Shown here in pieces: positions 7,621 to 15,717 of a stretch of 64,000 nt of DNA (position 1 is the stretch's first letter; every line of letters starts with the position of its first letter). A program made the translations under genes and the position numbers. The stretch is from assembly GCF_003862485.1 (NCBI RefSeq), contig NZ_RRCM01000001.1, positions 811,812-875,811 of the forward strand, written 5' to 3'. This stretch comes from Lachnoanaerobaculum orale (lineage in GTDB: Bacteria; Bacillota; Clostridia; Lachnospirales; Lachnospiraceae). The notes beneath the pieces were generated by a model. That model ran no database searches and was not told where the DNA came from. It was given only the letters and a program-made list of their open reading frames with translations.

Positions 7621-9270
7621 ATGCTGATAGAGTTACATATAAAAAACCTTGCACTGATAAAGAAAGCGGATATCTACTTTAAAGAAGGTCTCAGTGTACT
7701 AAGCGGTGAGACAGGTGCAGGTAAGTCTATTTTGATAGATTCAATAAATCTTGCATTGGGTGCGAAGGCCAACAAGGACATTATAAGAGTAGGTGAAAAT
7801 GAAGGATTTGTTGAACTGATTTTCACATTGGACGAAAAAAGAAAAGAAAAACTGAAAGCGATGGATATCTCTTTTGAGGATGATATACTGATACTTACAA
7901 GGAAGATAAGCACCTCAAGAAGTGTGTGCAGAATCAATGATGAGACCGTAACTCTTGGTAAGCTCAGAGAGATTACAGATACTTTGATAGATATACACGG
8001 TCAGCATGAACATCAGTCACTTTTAAGTGCGGGGAACAATCTTGTTTTGCTTGACTCATTTTGTCCCAAAGAGCTTAGTAAGCTCAAAAGTGAACTTTCA
8101 AATGACTACGGTGAGTTAAAGAAAATCAATCAAAAGATTCAGGAAGGCATAGATGAGAGACTTAGAAAAAGAGAGATTGATATACTTGACTTTGAGATAA
8201 ATGAAATAAAAGATGCCAAGATAAAGGAAAATGAGGAAGAAGAGCTTGAACAGGTTTTCAAAAAAGGCAAGAATATATCAAAGATAAATGATGTACTTGT
8301 AGAACTTCTTTCGGAACTTGAAAATGAAAGTATCGGAAACAATATAAGAGATGTCTTTGATATTGCAACACTTGATGACAGTCTGAATGTGGTGGTATCA
8401 AATCTTAATACTATAGAGGATTTAATATCGGAGACAATACATTATACAAACAGATACCTTGACAGCTTGGAATATAATGAAAGAGAGTATGATAAAGTTA
8501 TAGAAAGATTGGATACTATAAGACATATAAAGTCAAAGTATTCAAACGACTACCATAAGATACAGGAGTTGCTAAAAGAGAAGGAAAACAGACTGAATTT
8601 CTTAAAAGATTTCGGTGAGGAGGTCGTCTTACTTAGAAAGAGTGCGGCAAAGCTTGAAGAGAGTATATTGGAAAGATGTACACTTATAAGTGCTATGAGA
8701 AAAGAAGTGGCGGTCACACTTACCGGGAAGATTAAGGAAGAACTTGAAGATTTGAACTTCCTTGGGGTTGAGTTTGAAATAAGATTTACAAAGAAGGACA
8801 AAATCTCAAGAGACGGATATGATGCGGTGGATTTTTTGATAAGTACAAATCCGGGACAGCCCATGAAGCCGCTTCAGATGGTGGCAAGCGGAGGTGAGCT
8901 CTCAAGAATAATGCTTGCATTAAAGACGGTTTTTGCAAGCAGTGATGATATACAGACTTTGATATTTGATGAGATAGATACGGGAATCAGCGGAAAGACT
9001 GCTGTAAAGGTAGGCGAAAAGCTTATGAATATATCAAGGGGGCGTCAGGTTTTGTGTATTTCACATCTGCCGCAGATAGCGGTTATGGCGGATCAAAATT
9101 TGTTCATATCAAAATCTACAGACGGAAAGACTACACAAACAAATATTGATTTACTGGATAAAGAAGGTAAAATAAAAGAGATAGCCAGATTGATTGGCGG
9201 TAATAATTTAACTGAAGGTGTACTAAAAACCGCAAGGGAAATGATACAAGAAGCGGACTTAAGGAGGTAA
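7621..9270 (+). CDS. recN: DNA repair protein RecN
   Basis: An SMC-like ATPase acting at double-strand breaks. Walker A GETGAGKS is at residues 29-36. A long coiled-coil middle follows, then the ABC signature SGGELSR (near 422) and Walker B IFDEIDTGISG (near 447). The product is 549 residues, full length. AAGGAGG lies 3 nt before the start, after a 37-bp gap from argR. The stop codon is part of the glgA ribosome site. The gene after recN is glgA, not spoIVB. Confidence 0.95.
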   Translation: MLIELHIKNLALIKKADIYFKEGLSVLSGETGAGKSILIDSINLALGAKANKDIIRVGENEGFVELIFTLDEKRKEKLKAMDISFEDDILILTRKISTSRSVCRINDETVTLGKLREITDTLIDIHGQHEHQSLLSAGNNLVLLDSFCPKELSKLKSELSNDYGELKKINQKIQEGIDERLRKREIDILDFEINEIKDAKIKENEEEELEQVFKKGKNISKINDVLVELLSELENESIGNNIRDVFDIATLDDSLNVVVSNLNTIEDLISETIHYTNRYLDSLEYNEREYDKVIERLDTIRHIKSKYSNDYHKIQELLKEKENRLNFLKDFGEEVVLLRKSAAKLEESILERCTLISAMRKEVAVTLTGKIKEELEDLNFLGVEFEIRFTKKDKISRDGYDAVDFLISTNPGQPMKPLQMVASGGELSRIMLALKTVFASSDDIQTLIFDEIDTGISGKTAVKVGEKLMNISRGRQVLCISHLPQIAVMADQNLFISKSTDGKTTQTNIDLLDKEGKIKEIARLIGGNNLTEGVLKTAREMIQEADLRR

Positions 9271-9279
9271 GTGGATACT

Positions 9280-10722
9280 ATGAAGAAAATATTGTTTGTT
9301 GCATCAGAGGCAGTGCCATTTATTAAAACAGGCGGATTGGCAGATGTAGTGGGTTCTTTGCCGAAATATTTGGACAAGAGATATTTTGACGCGAGAGTTA
9401 TTCTACCTAAGTATATGTGCATGAAGGAAGAAATCAGAAACTCTTTGGAGTACATAGGAGATTTCTACATTGACTATGCAGGTACAAGTAAGTACGTAGG
9501 AGTACTCAAAAAAGAGCTTGACGGAGTAACTTTTTATTTTATTGACAATGAGGAGTATTTTAGCGGTCCGACTCCATACGGAGATTGGCTTTATGATATA
9601 GAGAAGTTTATATTCTTTTCACAGGCCGCACTTTGTGCATTGCCTTTTGTTGATTTCAGACCTGATTTGATACATTGCCATGACTGGCAGACAGGTCTTG
9701 TGCCTGTATATTTGAAGGACAGATTTGCAGGCGGAGAGTTCTTTAGAGGAATAAAGTCGGTATTTACAATTCACAATTTAAAATTCCAGGGTACTTGGGA
9801 TGTAAAGACAATAAAGTATTTCTCAGGACTCAGCGATTACTACTTTACACCTGATAAGCTTGAGGCATTTAAAGACGCCAACCTTTTAAAGGGCGGACTT
9901 GTGTATGCCGATGCTATAACCACAGTTTCAAAGACCTATGCCAAGGAGATACAAAATCCTTTCTACGGTGAGGGAATGGACGGACTTTTGAGGGCCAGAG
10001 ACAATGACTTAAGAGGTATTGTAAACGGTATAGATTACAATGAGTTTGATCCTGAGACTGATAAGCTTATTTATAATAATTACAACAGTAAAAATTTCAG
10101 AAAAGAAAAGATAAAAAATAAAAGAGCGTTGCAAAAGGATTTGGGCTTGCCTGTAGATGACAGGAAATTTATGCTTGCAATGGTTTCAAGACTTACAGAC
10201 CAAAAAGGACTTGACCTTGTTGAGTATATGATGGATCAAATCTGTGATGAGAACACTCAGCTTGTAGTACTTGGAACAGGAGATCCTAAGTATGAAAATA
10301 TGTTCAGACACTACGCATGGAAGTATCCTGACAGAGTATCTGCAAATATTTATTACTCGGAGGATATGTCACATAAGATATATGCGGCAGCGGATGCCTT
10401 CCTTATGCCTTCACTGTTTGAGCCTTGCGGACTCAGCCAGCTTATGTCACTTAGATATGGAACTCTTCCTATTGTGCGTGAGACGGGCGGACTTTGTGAT
10501 ACCGTTGAAAGCTACAATGAGTTTGAGTCAAAGGGTACAGGATTCTCATTTGCAAACTACAATGCACATGAGATGATGGACAGGATAAATTTTGCAAGGC
10601 ATATTTATTATGATAAAAAGAGAGAATGGAATAAGATGATTGACAGGGCAATGGCGGTGGACTTCTCATGGAAGCAGTCCGCACTTGAGTACCAGGCTCT
10701 GTATGATTGGTTGATAGGATGA
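9280..10722 (+). CDS. glgA: Glycogen synthase (ADP-glucose type)
   Basis: A GT5 family alpha-1,4-glucosyltransferase that extends glycogen from ADP-glucose. The N-terminal glucosyl-donor loop KTGGLADVVGSLP is intact (near 15-27). The C-terminal GT-B domain contains SRLTDQKGLDL and the nucleotide-sugar region PSLFEPCGLSQL. The 480-residue product is full length. I prefer ATG 9280, which gives the canonical MKKILFVASEAVPF start. A GTG at 9271 is only 3 nt from the AAGGAGG at 9261-9267, while 9280 is 12 nt away, so the choice is not certain. It overlaps the next gene by ATGA. No other glycogen genes are adjacent. Confidence 0.94.
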   Translation: MKKILFVASEAVPFIKTGGLADVVGSLPKYLDKRYFDARVILPKYMCMKEEIRNSLEYIGDFYIDYAGTSKYVGVLKKELDGVTFYFIDNEEYFSGPTPYGDWLYDIEKFIFFSQAALCALPFVDFRPDLIHCHDWQTGLVPVYLKDRFAGGEFFRGIKSVFTIHNLKFQGTWDVKTIKYFSGLSDYYFTPDKLEAFKDANLLKGGLVYADAITTVSKTYAKEIQNPFYGEGMDGLLRARDNDLRGIVNGIDYNEFDPETDKLIYNNYNSKNFRKEKIKNKRALQKDLGLPVDDRKFMLAMVSRLTDQKGLDLVEYMMDQICDENTQLVVLGTGDPKYENMFRHYAWKYPDRVSANIYYSEDMSHKIYAAADAFLMPSLFEPCGLSQLMSLRYGTLPIVRETGGLCDTVESYNEFESKGTGFSFANYNAHEMMDRINFARHIYYDKKREWNKMIDRAMAVDFSWKQSALEYQALYDWLIG

Positions 10723-11204
10723 AAGAATATATAAATGATGCACAGTATATGGACATTGTAAAGGATATACTAAGCAGTGATATCTTTAAAAAGCTGGCGG
10801 GCTTTGTACAGCACGGCAGCACCTCCACTATGGAGCACAGTATAAATGTTTCGTATACTACATATTTGGTATGTAAAAAACTTAACTTGGACTACAAGTC
10901 GGCGGCAAGAGCGGCGCTTTTACATGATTTTTATCTCTATGACTGGCACAGACCCGCAAAGGAGATAGGCACACATTTTCACGGATTTACACATCCGTAT
11001 ACGGCTGCAAAGAATGCCAAGAAATACTTCGGCATAACTGACAAGGAAGCCGGAATGATAAAGACTCATATGTTTCCTTTTACACCTATTCCCCCTCTTT
11101 CAAGAGAGGGATGGGTGCTTACTATGGCGGATAAATCCACATCTGTGAATGAGATTATCAGCAATATGAAAAAGATTTTCAAACCGGAGGGAGGAGTTGT
11201 ATGA
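10719..11204 (+). CDS. HD-domain phosphohydrolase family protein
   Basis: A 161-residue protein with an HD metal-dependent phosphohydrolase fold: conserved His in MEHSINVSY (near 38-46), the HD pair in ALLHDFYLYDW (near 66-76), and later His residues in HFHGFTHPY and KTHMFPF. Substrate is unknown; relatives hydrolyse nucleotides or cyclic nucleotides. The start ATG overlaps the glgA stop (ATGA) and the end overlaps the next gene the same way, so translation is coupled. The ribosome site is weak. Confidence 0.85.
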   Translation: MKEYINDAQYMDIVKDILSSDIFKKLAGFVQHGSTSTMEHSINVSYTTYLVCKKLNLDYKSAARAALLHDFYLYDWHRPAKEIGTHFHGFTHPYTAAKNAKKYFGITDKEAGMIKTHMFPFTPIPPLSREGWVLTMADKSTSVNEIISNMKKIFKPEGGVV

Positions 11205-11659
11205 GTGTTTTAGATGAGATACTTTCAAATCAAGTACTTGTCAGTGCGGCCCTCGGTTGGCTGGTTGCACAGCTTTTAAAGACACTTATTGATATATGGT
11301 ATAACAAGTCCTTTTCTCCGGACAGACTTTGGGGAAGCGGCGGTATGCCAAGTTCACATTCGGCTACAGTCTGTGCACTTGCAACCTCAAGTGTTTTAAA
11401 ATACGGATTTGGCGGATATGAGTTTGCGGTAAGCTTTATTTTGGCGCTTGTGGTTATGTACGATGCTATGGGTGTGAGAAGAGAGACCGGAAAACAGGCA
11501 AAACTCCTGAATATGATTTTGGAGAACAATATATTTGAAGACAATTTTGAACATTTTGAAGAGAGACTGAAGGAATTTGTCGGACATACACCTTTGCAGG
11601 TATTTATGGGTGCGATTTTAGGTATAGTGATAGCATTTGTAATTGGAGGAATGTATTAA
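11201..11659 (+). CDS. Divergent PAP2 family (YuiD/DUF212-like) membrane protein
   Basis: A 152-residue integral membrane protein with about four hydrophobic segments. The loop GGMPSSHSAT (near 46-55) resembles the phosphate-binding PSGH motif of acid phosphatases and haloperoxidases, and MYDAMGVRRETGKQA follows. This is the pattern of the YuiD/DUF212 family, whose function is unknown. GGAGGGAGGAG precedes the ATG, which overlaps the HD-protein stop. Confidence 0.85.
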   Translation: MSVLDEILSNQVLVSAALGWLVAQLLKTLIDIWYNKSFSPDRLWGSGGMPSSHSATVCALATSSVLKYGFGGYEFAVSFILALVVMYDAMGVRRETGKQAKLLNMILENNIFEDNFEHFEERLKEFVGHTPLQVFMGAILGIVIAFVIGGMY

Positions 11660-12439
11660 ATGATAAAACTTATTGCCTCGGATGTGGACGGAACCTTGGT
11701 AGGTGACGGAGAAGGTAAGCTTGACACAAGGATAGTAAAGGCTATAAGAGCTCTTCATGATAAAGGTATACACTTTGCGGTTGCCTCGGGAAGACAGTGG
11801 ATAAGTATTGAAAATGTCTTTGAAGAGGTGAAGGATAAGATATTTTATATCTCGGACAACGGAGCTTATATAGGTATCAACGGCAGAAAGCTCTTTGTCA
11901 GCACTATGGATGATAAAGTCACAAAGGAGTTGATACTTGATATAAGAAAGGATAAAAATCTGGTTGCCGTAGTGGCTGATGCGTCATCTTATTATATAGA
12001 AGAAAAAAACGACTTTTTGCTCAGCTGGATAAGAGGCGGATATAGAGGAAGAATAGAGGTGGTGGACGACCTGACAAAGGTTAAAAATCTGATAAAGATT
12101 TCCGCATATTCTGAAAATATATACGGTAAGGCGGATTATCTTATCGACAAGTACAGTGATAAACTTTTGGTAAACTATGCCGGAAAGATGTGGATTGACT
12201 GCACCGCAAAGGGTGTCAGCAAAGGCAATGCGCTTAGAAAGCTTCAGGAAGCTTTTGAAATAAGTGAAAATGAGACAATGGTTTTCGGAGATCAGGAAAA
12301 CGATGTGGAGATGTTTAAGGCGGCATACTATTCATTTGCAGTAAAAAATGCGGCACCGGTTGCAAAAAACAATGCAAGATTCATGGCGGACAGCAATGAA
12401 AATCTGGGTGTTTTGAAAATATTAAACTATCTGCTTTAG
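11660..12439 (+). CDS. HAD superfamily Cof-type phosphatase
   Basis: HAD hydrolase motif I is at the N-terminus (ASDVDGTLVGDG), motif II is the S in AVASGRQ, and motif IV is MVFGDQENDVEMF near residue 210, with GVSKGNAL before it. The roughly 100-residue C2 cap between motifs places it in the Cof/YbiV group, which dephosphorylates sugar phosphates or cofactors such as FMN. The substrate is not predictable. The gene starts immediately at the preceding stop, with GGAGG inside the upstream gene. Confidence 0.88.
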   Translation: MIKLIASDVDGTLVGDGEGKLDTRIVKAIRALHDKGIHFAVASGRQWISIENVFEEVKDKIFYISDNGAYIGINGRKLFVSTMDDKVTKELILDIRKDKNLVAVVADASSYYIEEKNDFLLSWIRGGYRGRIEVVDDLTKVKNLIKISAYSENIYGKADYLIDKYSDKLLVNYAGKMWIDCTAKGVSKGNALRKLQEAFEISENETMVFGDQENDVEMFKAAYYSFAVKNAAPVAKNNARFMADSNENLGVLKILNYLL

Positions 12440-12448
12440 GAGACAAAG

Positions 12449-13426
12449 TTGAAAAGAAAAATTTTAGTCGGGCTTTTGGCGGCGGTATGTCTTATGGGCT
12501 GCGGGATAAAGACGGAGAACATAAGTGAAAATATAAAAATAAATCTTACAGACAACAAGCTTGGTTACAGCTATGCTCAGATGCTTATTCCGGCCGTTTC
12601 GGAGAGCCAAATTATTACAAATACATACAGTGCTTCAATATGGGACAGCTATATAGACAGAGATAAAAACATTACATACAAAGACAACTTTTATAATGAT
12701 TTAAAGAATTATTATAAAGAGCTTGTAGTATTGAAAAAATTGGCGGGAAAAAATAATATCACACTTTCCGAATCGCAAAAAAGCGACGCACTTAAGCTTT
12801 CAAAGACATTTTATGATGAAAATGCGGCAAACAGTGAGGAGTTTAAGGGGCTAAGTCAGGAAGAGTGTGATAATGTTTTCTTAGACTATTTTTTGGTTAT
12901 GAAGGCAAAAAAAGAGCTGATTGCAAAGAATGTAAAAGAAGTCAGTGAGAGTGAAGCCAGAATAATGGATTTTAATGTTATAGAGGTTTCGGATTACAAT
13001 CTGGCTACAGATCTTTTGAACAGACTGAACAACGGTGAAAATTGTGTAAAACTTGCAACTCAGTTTTCAGAAAATTCAGATATATCAAGGAGTGTGGAGC
13101 TTAATAATGAGCCTGAAGATATAAAGAGTGCACTTGGAGTGTTGGAAGACGGAGGTGTAAGCCCTATCCTTACAAACAAGGGAAAATATATACTTTACAA
13201 ATGTGTAAAGAGTAATGACGAAGAGGCTACAAAGAAAAATAAAGAGAAGATAAAAAATGAGAGAGAGTCCGCATATCTTTTGAATATGTATAACGACTTT
13301 GTAAAGTCAAATCCTATAGATATAAACGATTCCGAGTTTGACAAAGTATGTAAGAATGCGTTCTTTACAATTGCAGGTAAGGACTTTTTTACACTCTGGG
13401 CGGAGGATAACAATGGAGGCCTTTGA
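12449..13426 (+). CDS. Lipoprotein peptidyl-prolyl isomerase (parvulin-like)
   Basis: A TTG start with AGGAGA 9 nt upstream gives a lipoprotein signal peptide (MKRKILVGLLAAVCLMGCG, lipobox Cys at residue 19). The N-terminal helical region resembles SurA/PrsA chaperone arms. A parvulin-type rotamase segment follows from about residue 170 (NVIEVSDYNLATDLLNRL to ILTNKGKYILYK), though its catalytic residues are weakly conserved. It probably assists folding of exported proteins at the outer membrane face. It overlaps the DUF5721-like gene by 14 bp, so the two are likely co-translated. Confidence 0.75.
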   Translation: MKRKILVGLLAAVCLMGCGIKTENISENIKINLTDNKLGYSYAQMLIPAVSESQIITNTYSASIWDSYIDRDKNITYKDNFYNDLKNYYKELVVLKKLAGKNNITLSESQKSDALKLSKTFYDENAANSEEFKGLSQEECDNVFLDYFLVMKAKKELIAKNVKEVSESEARIMDFNVIEVSDYNLATDLLNRLNNGENCVKLATQFSENSDISRSVELNNEPEDIKSALGVLEDGGVSPILTNKGKYILYKCVKSNDEEATKKNKEKIKNERESAYLLNMYNDFVKSNPIDINDSEFDKVCKNAFFTIAGKDFFTLWAEDNNGGL

Positions 13427-13904
13427 GATTTTAGATGTAAAAGAGTTTACCAAAAAACTCTTTATGACGGATCTTTTTGACAAGTTCAGTGTTATTGAGG
13501 CCGAGTTTACAACCTTTGTGAAGTTTGATATCGGAGGAAAGTTAAACAAAGCTTACTTTGATGAGGTACAGGATAGGAGCTTTTGTACCTGGAGTGAGCT
13601 TAGACATATCTGCTTTGAGATTATCAAAGGGAAGAGGACTCCCACAGCCTTTAAATTGGTGTTAAAATTTTCAGAAGAATTCAGTAAAAGATGGGTAAGT
13701 GAGAATACCGCAAAAGATATAGAGGCCGATATGTACTTAAATATCAGGTATGCGGATAAGAAGCTGGAGCTTATAAGCTCATTTTCACCTAAGACATTTT
13801 TACTTGAAAGAGATATACTGAATGTCTTTGATACATATGTAAAAGATATGTTCAAAAAGATAAATATTACATTGGTAGAGAGTGGATCGGATAATGAAGG
13901 ATAA
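13413..13904 (+). CDS. DUF5721-like conserved hypothetical protein
   Basis: A 163-residue soluble protein beginning MEAFEILDVKEFTKKLFMTD. I recognise the N-terminal pattern (DVKEF, a Lys-Leu-F motif, DLFDKF, then an acidic F/T-rich strand region) from a small family common in Lachnospiraceae, annotated DUF5721. It has no known function. ATG 13413 has GGAGG 8 nt upstream. A 5' extension to 13338 would lie inside the lipoprotein gene. It overlaps the sigma-like gene downstream by 11 bp, which suggests functional linkage. Confidence 0.7.
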   Translation: MEAFEILDVKEFTKKLFMTDLFDKFSVIEAEFTTFVKFDIGGKLNKAYFDEVQDRSFCTWSELRHICFEIIKGKRTPTAFKLVLKFSEEFSKRWVSENTAKDIEADMYLNIRYADKKLELISSFSPKTFLLERDILNVFDTYVKDMFKKINITLVESGSDNEG

Positions 13905-14412
13905 GACAGTTCTTGAGATGTATCTTGAGGATATGAAGGCGATAAAAGAGATAGATGAAAGAGAGCTTAATGAGCTTACAGCCGCTCTTTTACATGGAGA
14001 TGAGAGTGCAAGAAACAGACTTATTGAAGGTCATATGATGTATGCTACAGGACTTATACAGCCCTTTATAGGCTGCGGTGAGGAGATTAGCGATCTTATA
14101 AGTGAAAGTCATCTGGCACTTACCATGGCTGTTATGGAATACAGTGAAGGCGATTTGAAATCTCAGATAAAATCAAAAGTTGAAGAGAGATTGCGTGAGA
14201 TTGCGGATGAAGAAAAAGTGAAAAAAGATGCCTCAAATAAGCTTGCCGACAGGGTAAATGAACTTATGGACGTTTCAAGTGAATTGGCGGCTGAGCATGG
14301 AAAAGAAGCGAGCGTTGAGGAACTGGCAAAAAGGTTACAGATTCCAAAGGATGAAGTGGAGGAACTTTTGAAAATAAGTCTTAATGCAATTGATTTGGAA
14401 AAAATAAATTAG
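13894..14412 (+). CDS. Truncated sigma-70-like protein (regions 1.2/2 and 3 only)
   Basis: A 172-residue protein. Residues about 5-90 look like sigma-70 regions 1.2 to 2.2 (YLEDMKAIKEIDERELNEL, then LIEGHMMYATGLIQPF and ISDLISESHLALTMAV). Residues 115-165 resemble region 3 (ASVEELAKRLQIPKDEVEELL). The aromatic/basic stretch of regions 2.3-2.4 that opens and reads the -10 box is not evident, and region 4 is absent. It could bind RNA polymerase core without promoter recognition. ATG 13894 lies inside the preceding gene; a GTG at 13882 is an alternative. Confidence 0.7.
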   Translation: MKDKTVLEMYLEDMKAIKEIDERELNELTAALLHGDESARNRLIEGHMMYATGLIQPFIGCGEEISDLISESHLALTMAVMEYSEGDLKSQIKSKVEERLREIADEEKVKKDASNKLADRVNELMDVSSELAAEHGKEASVEELAKRLQIPKDEVEELLKISLNAIDLEKIN

Positions 14413-14426
14413 GAGATGAAAAAGCT

Positions 14427-15644
14427 ATGGAAAGAAAGAATTTGATTGTAGGTCAGTCGGGAGGTCCTACAGCGGCCATCAATTCGTCACTGGCAGGAGT
14501 TTATGTCGGTGCAAAGGAACTTGGAATTGATACGGTATACGGCATGAGATACGGTATAGAAGGACTCTTAAAAGAAAATATAATAAACCTTGACGATACG
14601 CTTGAATCTACGCTTAATGTTGAACTTTTAAAGAGGACACCGAGTTCATACCTCGGTTCATGCAGATACAAATTGCCTGAAGTAAAAAAAGGCGATGAAG
14701 TTTATGAGAAGATTTTTGAAATACTTGATAAATACAATATCGGTATTTTCATATATATCGGCGGCAACGACTCAATGGATACTATAAAGAAGTTGTCGGA
14801 CTATGCAAAAATAAACGGCAGTAAGATAAGATTTGTCGGAGTACCGAAGACTATTGACAATGACCTGCCTGTAACGGATCACACTCCGGGATTTGGAAGT
14901 GCCGCAAAATATATTGCAACATCCATCTCAGAGATAGTAAGAGATTCAAATGTATACGATTTAAAGAGTGTGACTTTTGTTGAGATAATGGGAAGAAATG
15001 CCGGTTGGCTTACGGCCGCAGCGGCTTTGGCAAAGAATAAATCAAATGACGGACCTGATTTTATACTGCTGCCTGAGATAGGACTTGATTTAAAGAAATT
15101 TATCGGTATATTATCCGACAGGATGCAGACAAAGGGCAATATAGTAGTAGCGGTTTCGGAAGGCATTAAGGATACGAACGGACATCATATCAGTGAGGAC
15201 GAGTGCAATGTGGATGCATTCGGACATAAGATGCTTTCGGGGACGGCCGCTTTTTTGGCTAAAAAGATAAAAACTGAATTAGGTGTAAAGACCAGAGCTG
15301 TTGAGATAAACACACTTCAAAGGGCTGCCGCACATCTTCAGAGTAAGACCGATATTGATGAGGCGTTTAATATCGGATTTTTGGGAGCAAAGGCGGGAAT
15401 TGACGGTAACACGGGTGTCATGATGAACTTTGAAAGAGTGGAAAATTCTCCATATTTGTCTATTGTTAAAAAATGTGATATAAATTTAGTTGCAAATATT
15501 GAAAAGTGTATACCCGGAGAGTGGATAAGTGAGGACGGATTTTATGTGAACGAACATTTTATTCAGTACGCAAAACCGCTTATCATGGGCGAACTTTCAA
15601 ATATTGTATGTGACGGTATACAAAGTCATATTAAAAGTTTATAG
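14427..15644 (+). CDS. 6-phosphofructokinase, pyrophosphate-dependent type
   Basis: A PFK-A superfamily enzyme of 405 residues with GQSGGPTAAINSS at the N-terminus, IGGNDSMDT (near 111-119) and PKTIDNDLPVTDHTPGFG (near 138-155), followed by the MGRNAGWLTAAAAL substrate loop. The Asp that follows GGN, in the place of the Gly of ATP-dependent PFKs, is the known marker of PPi-dependent enzymes. A role in reversible glycolytic phosphorylation is inferred. A ribosome site AGGAGA precedes the ATG. The 73-bp gap to purL contains a weak hairpin (AGGTTTT/AAAACCT, 15649-15676) without a clear T-tract. Confidence 0.87.
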   Translation: MERKNLIVGQSGGPTAAINSSLAGVYVGAKELGIDTVYGMRYGIEGLLKENIINLDDTLESTLNVELLKRTPSSYLGSCRYKLPEVKKGDEVYEKIFEILDKYNIGIFIYIGGNDSMDTIKKLSDYAKINGSKIRFVGVPKTIDNDLPVTDHTPGFGSAAKYIATSISEIVRDSNVYDLKSVTFVEIMGRNAGWLTAAAALAKNKSNDGPDFILLPEIGLDLKKFIGILSDRMQTKGNIVVAVSEGIKDTNGHHISEDECNVDAFGHKMLSGTAAFLAKKIKTELGVKTRAVEINTLQRAAAHLQSKTDIDEAFNIGFLGAKAGIDGNTGVMMNFERVENSPYLSIVKKCDINLVANIEKCIPGEWISEDGFYVNEHFIQYAKPLIMGELSNIVCDGIQSHIKSL

Positions 15645-15717
15645 CATAAGGTTTTACAATTATAAGCTTAAAACCTGTTAATCGTTTGCAGTTATTTTTC
15701 TGGGAAATGGAGGAAAA

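Noticed and set aside
15649-15676. Hairpin AGGTTTT/AAAACCT between pfk and purL as a terminator or riboswitch
   Set aside because: The stem is AT-rich with no following T-run, and the 73-bp gap is too short and unlike a purine riboswitch.
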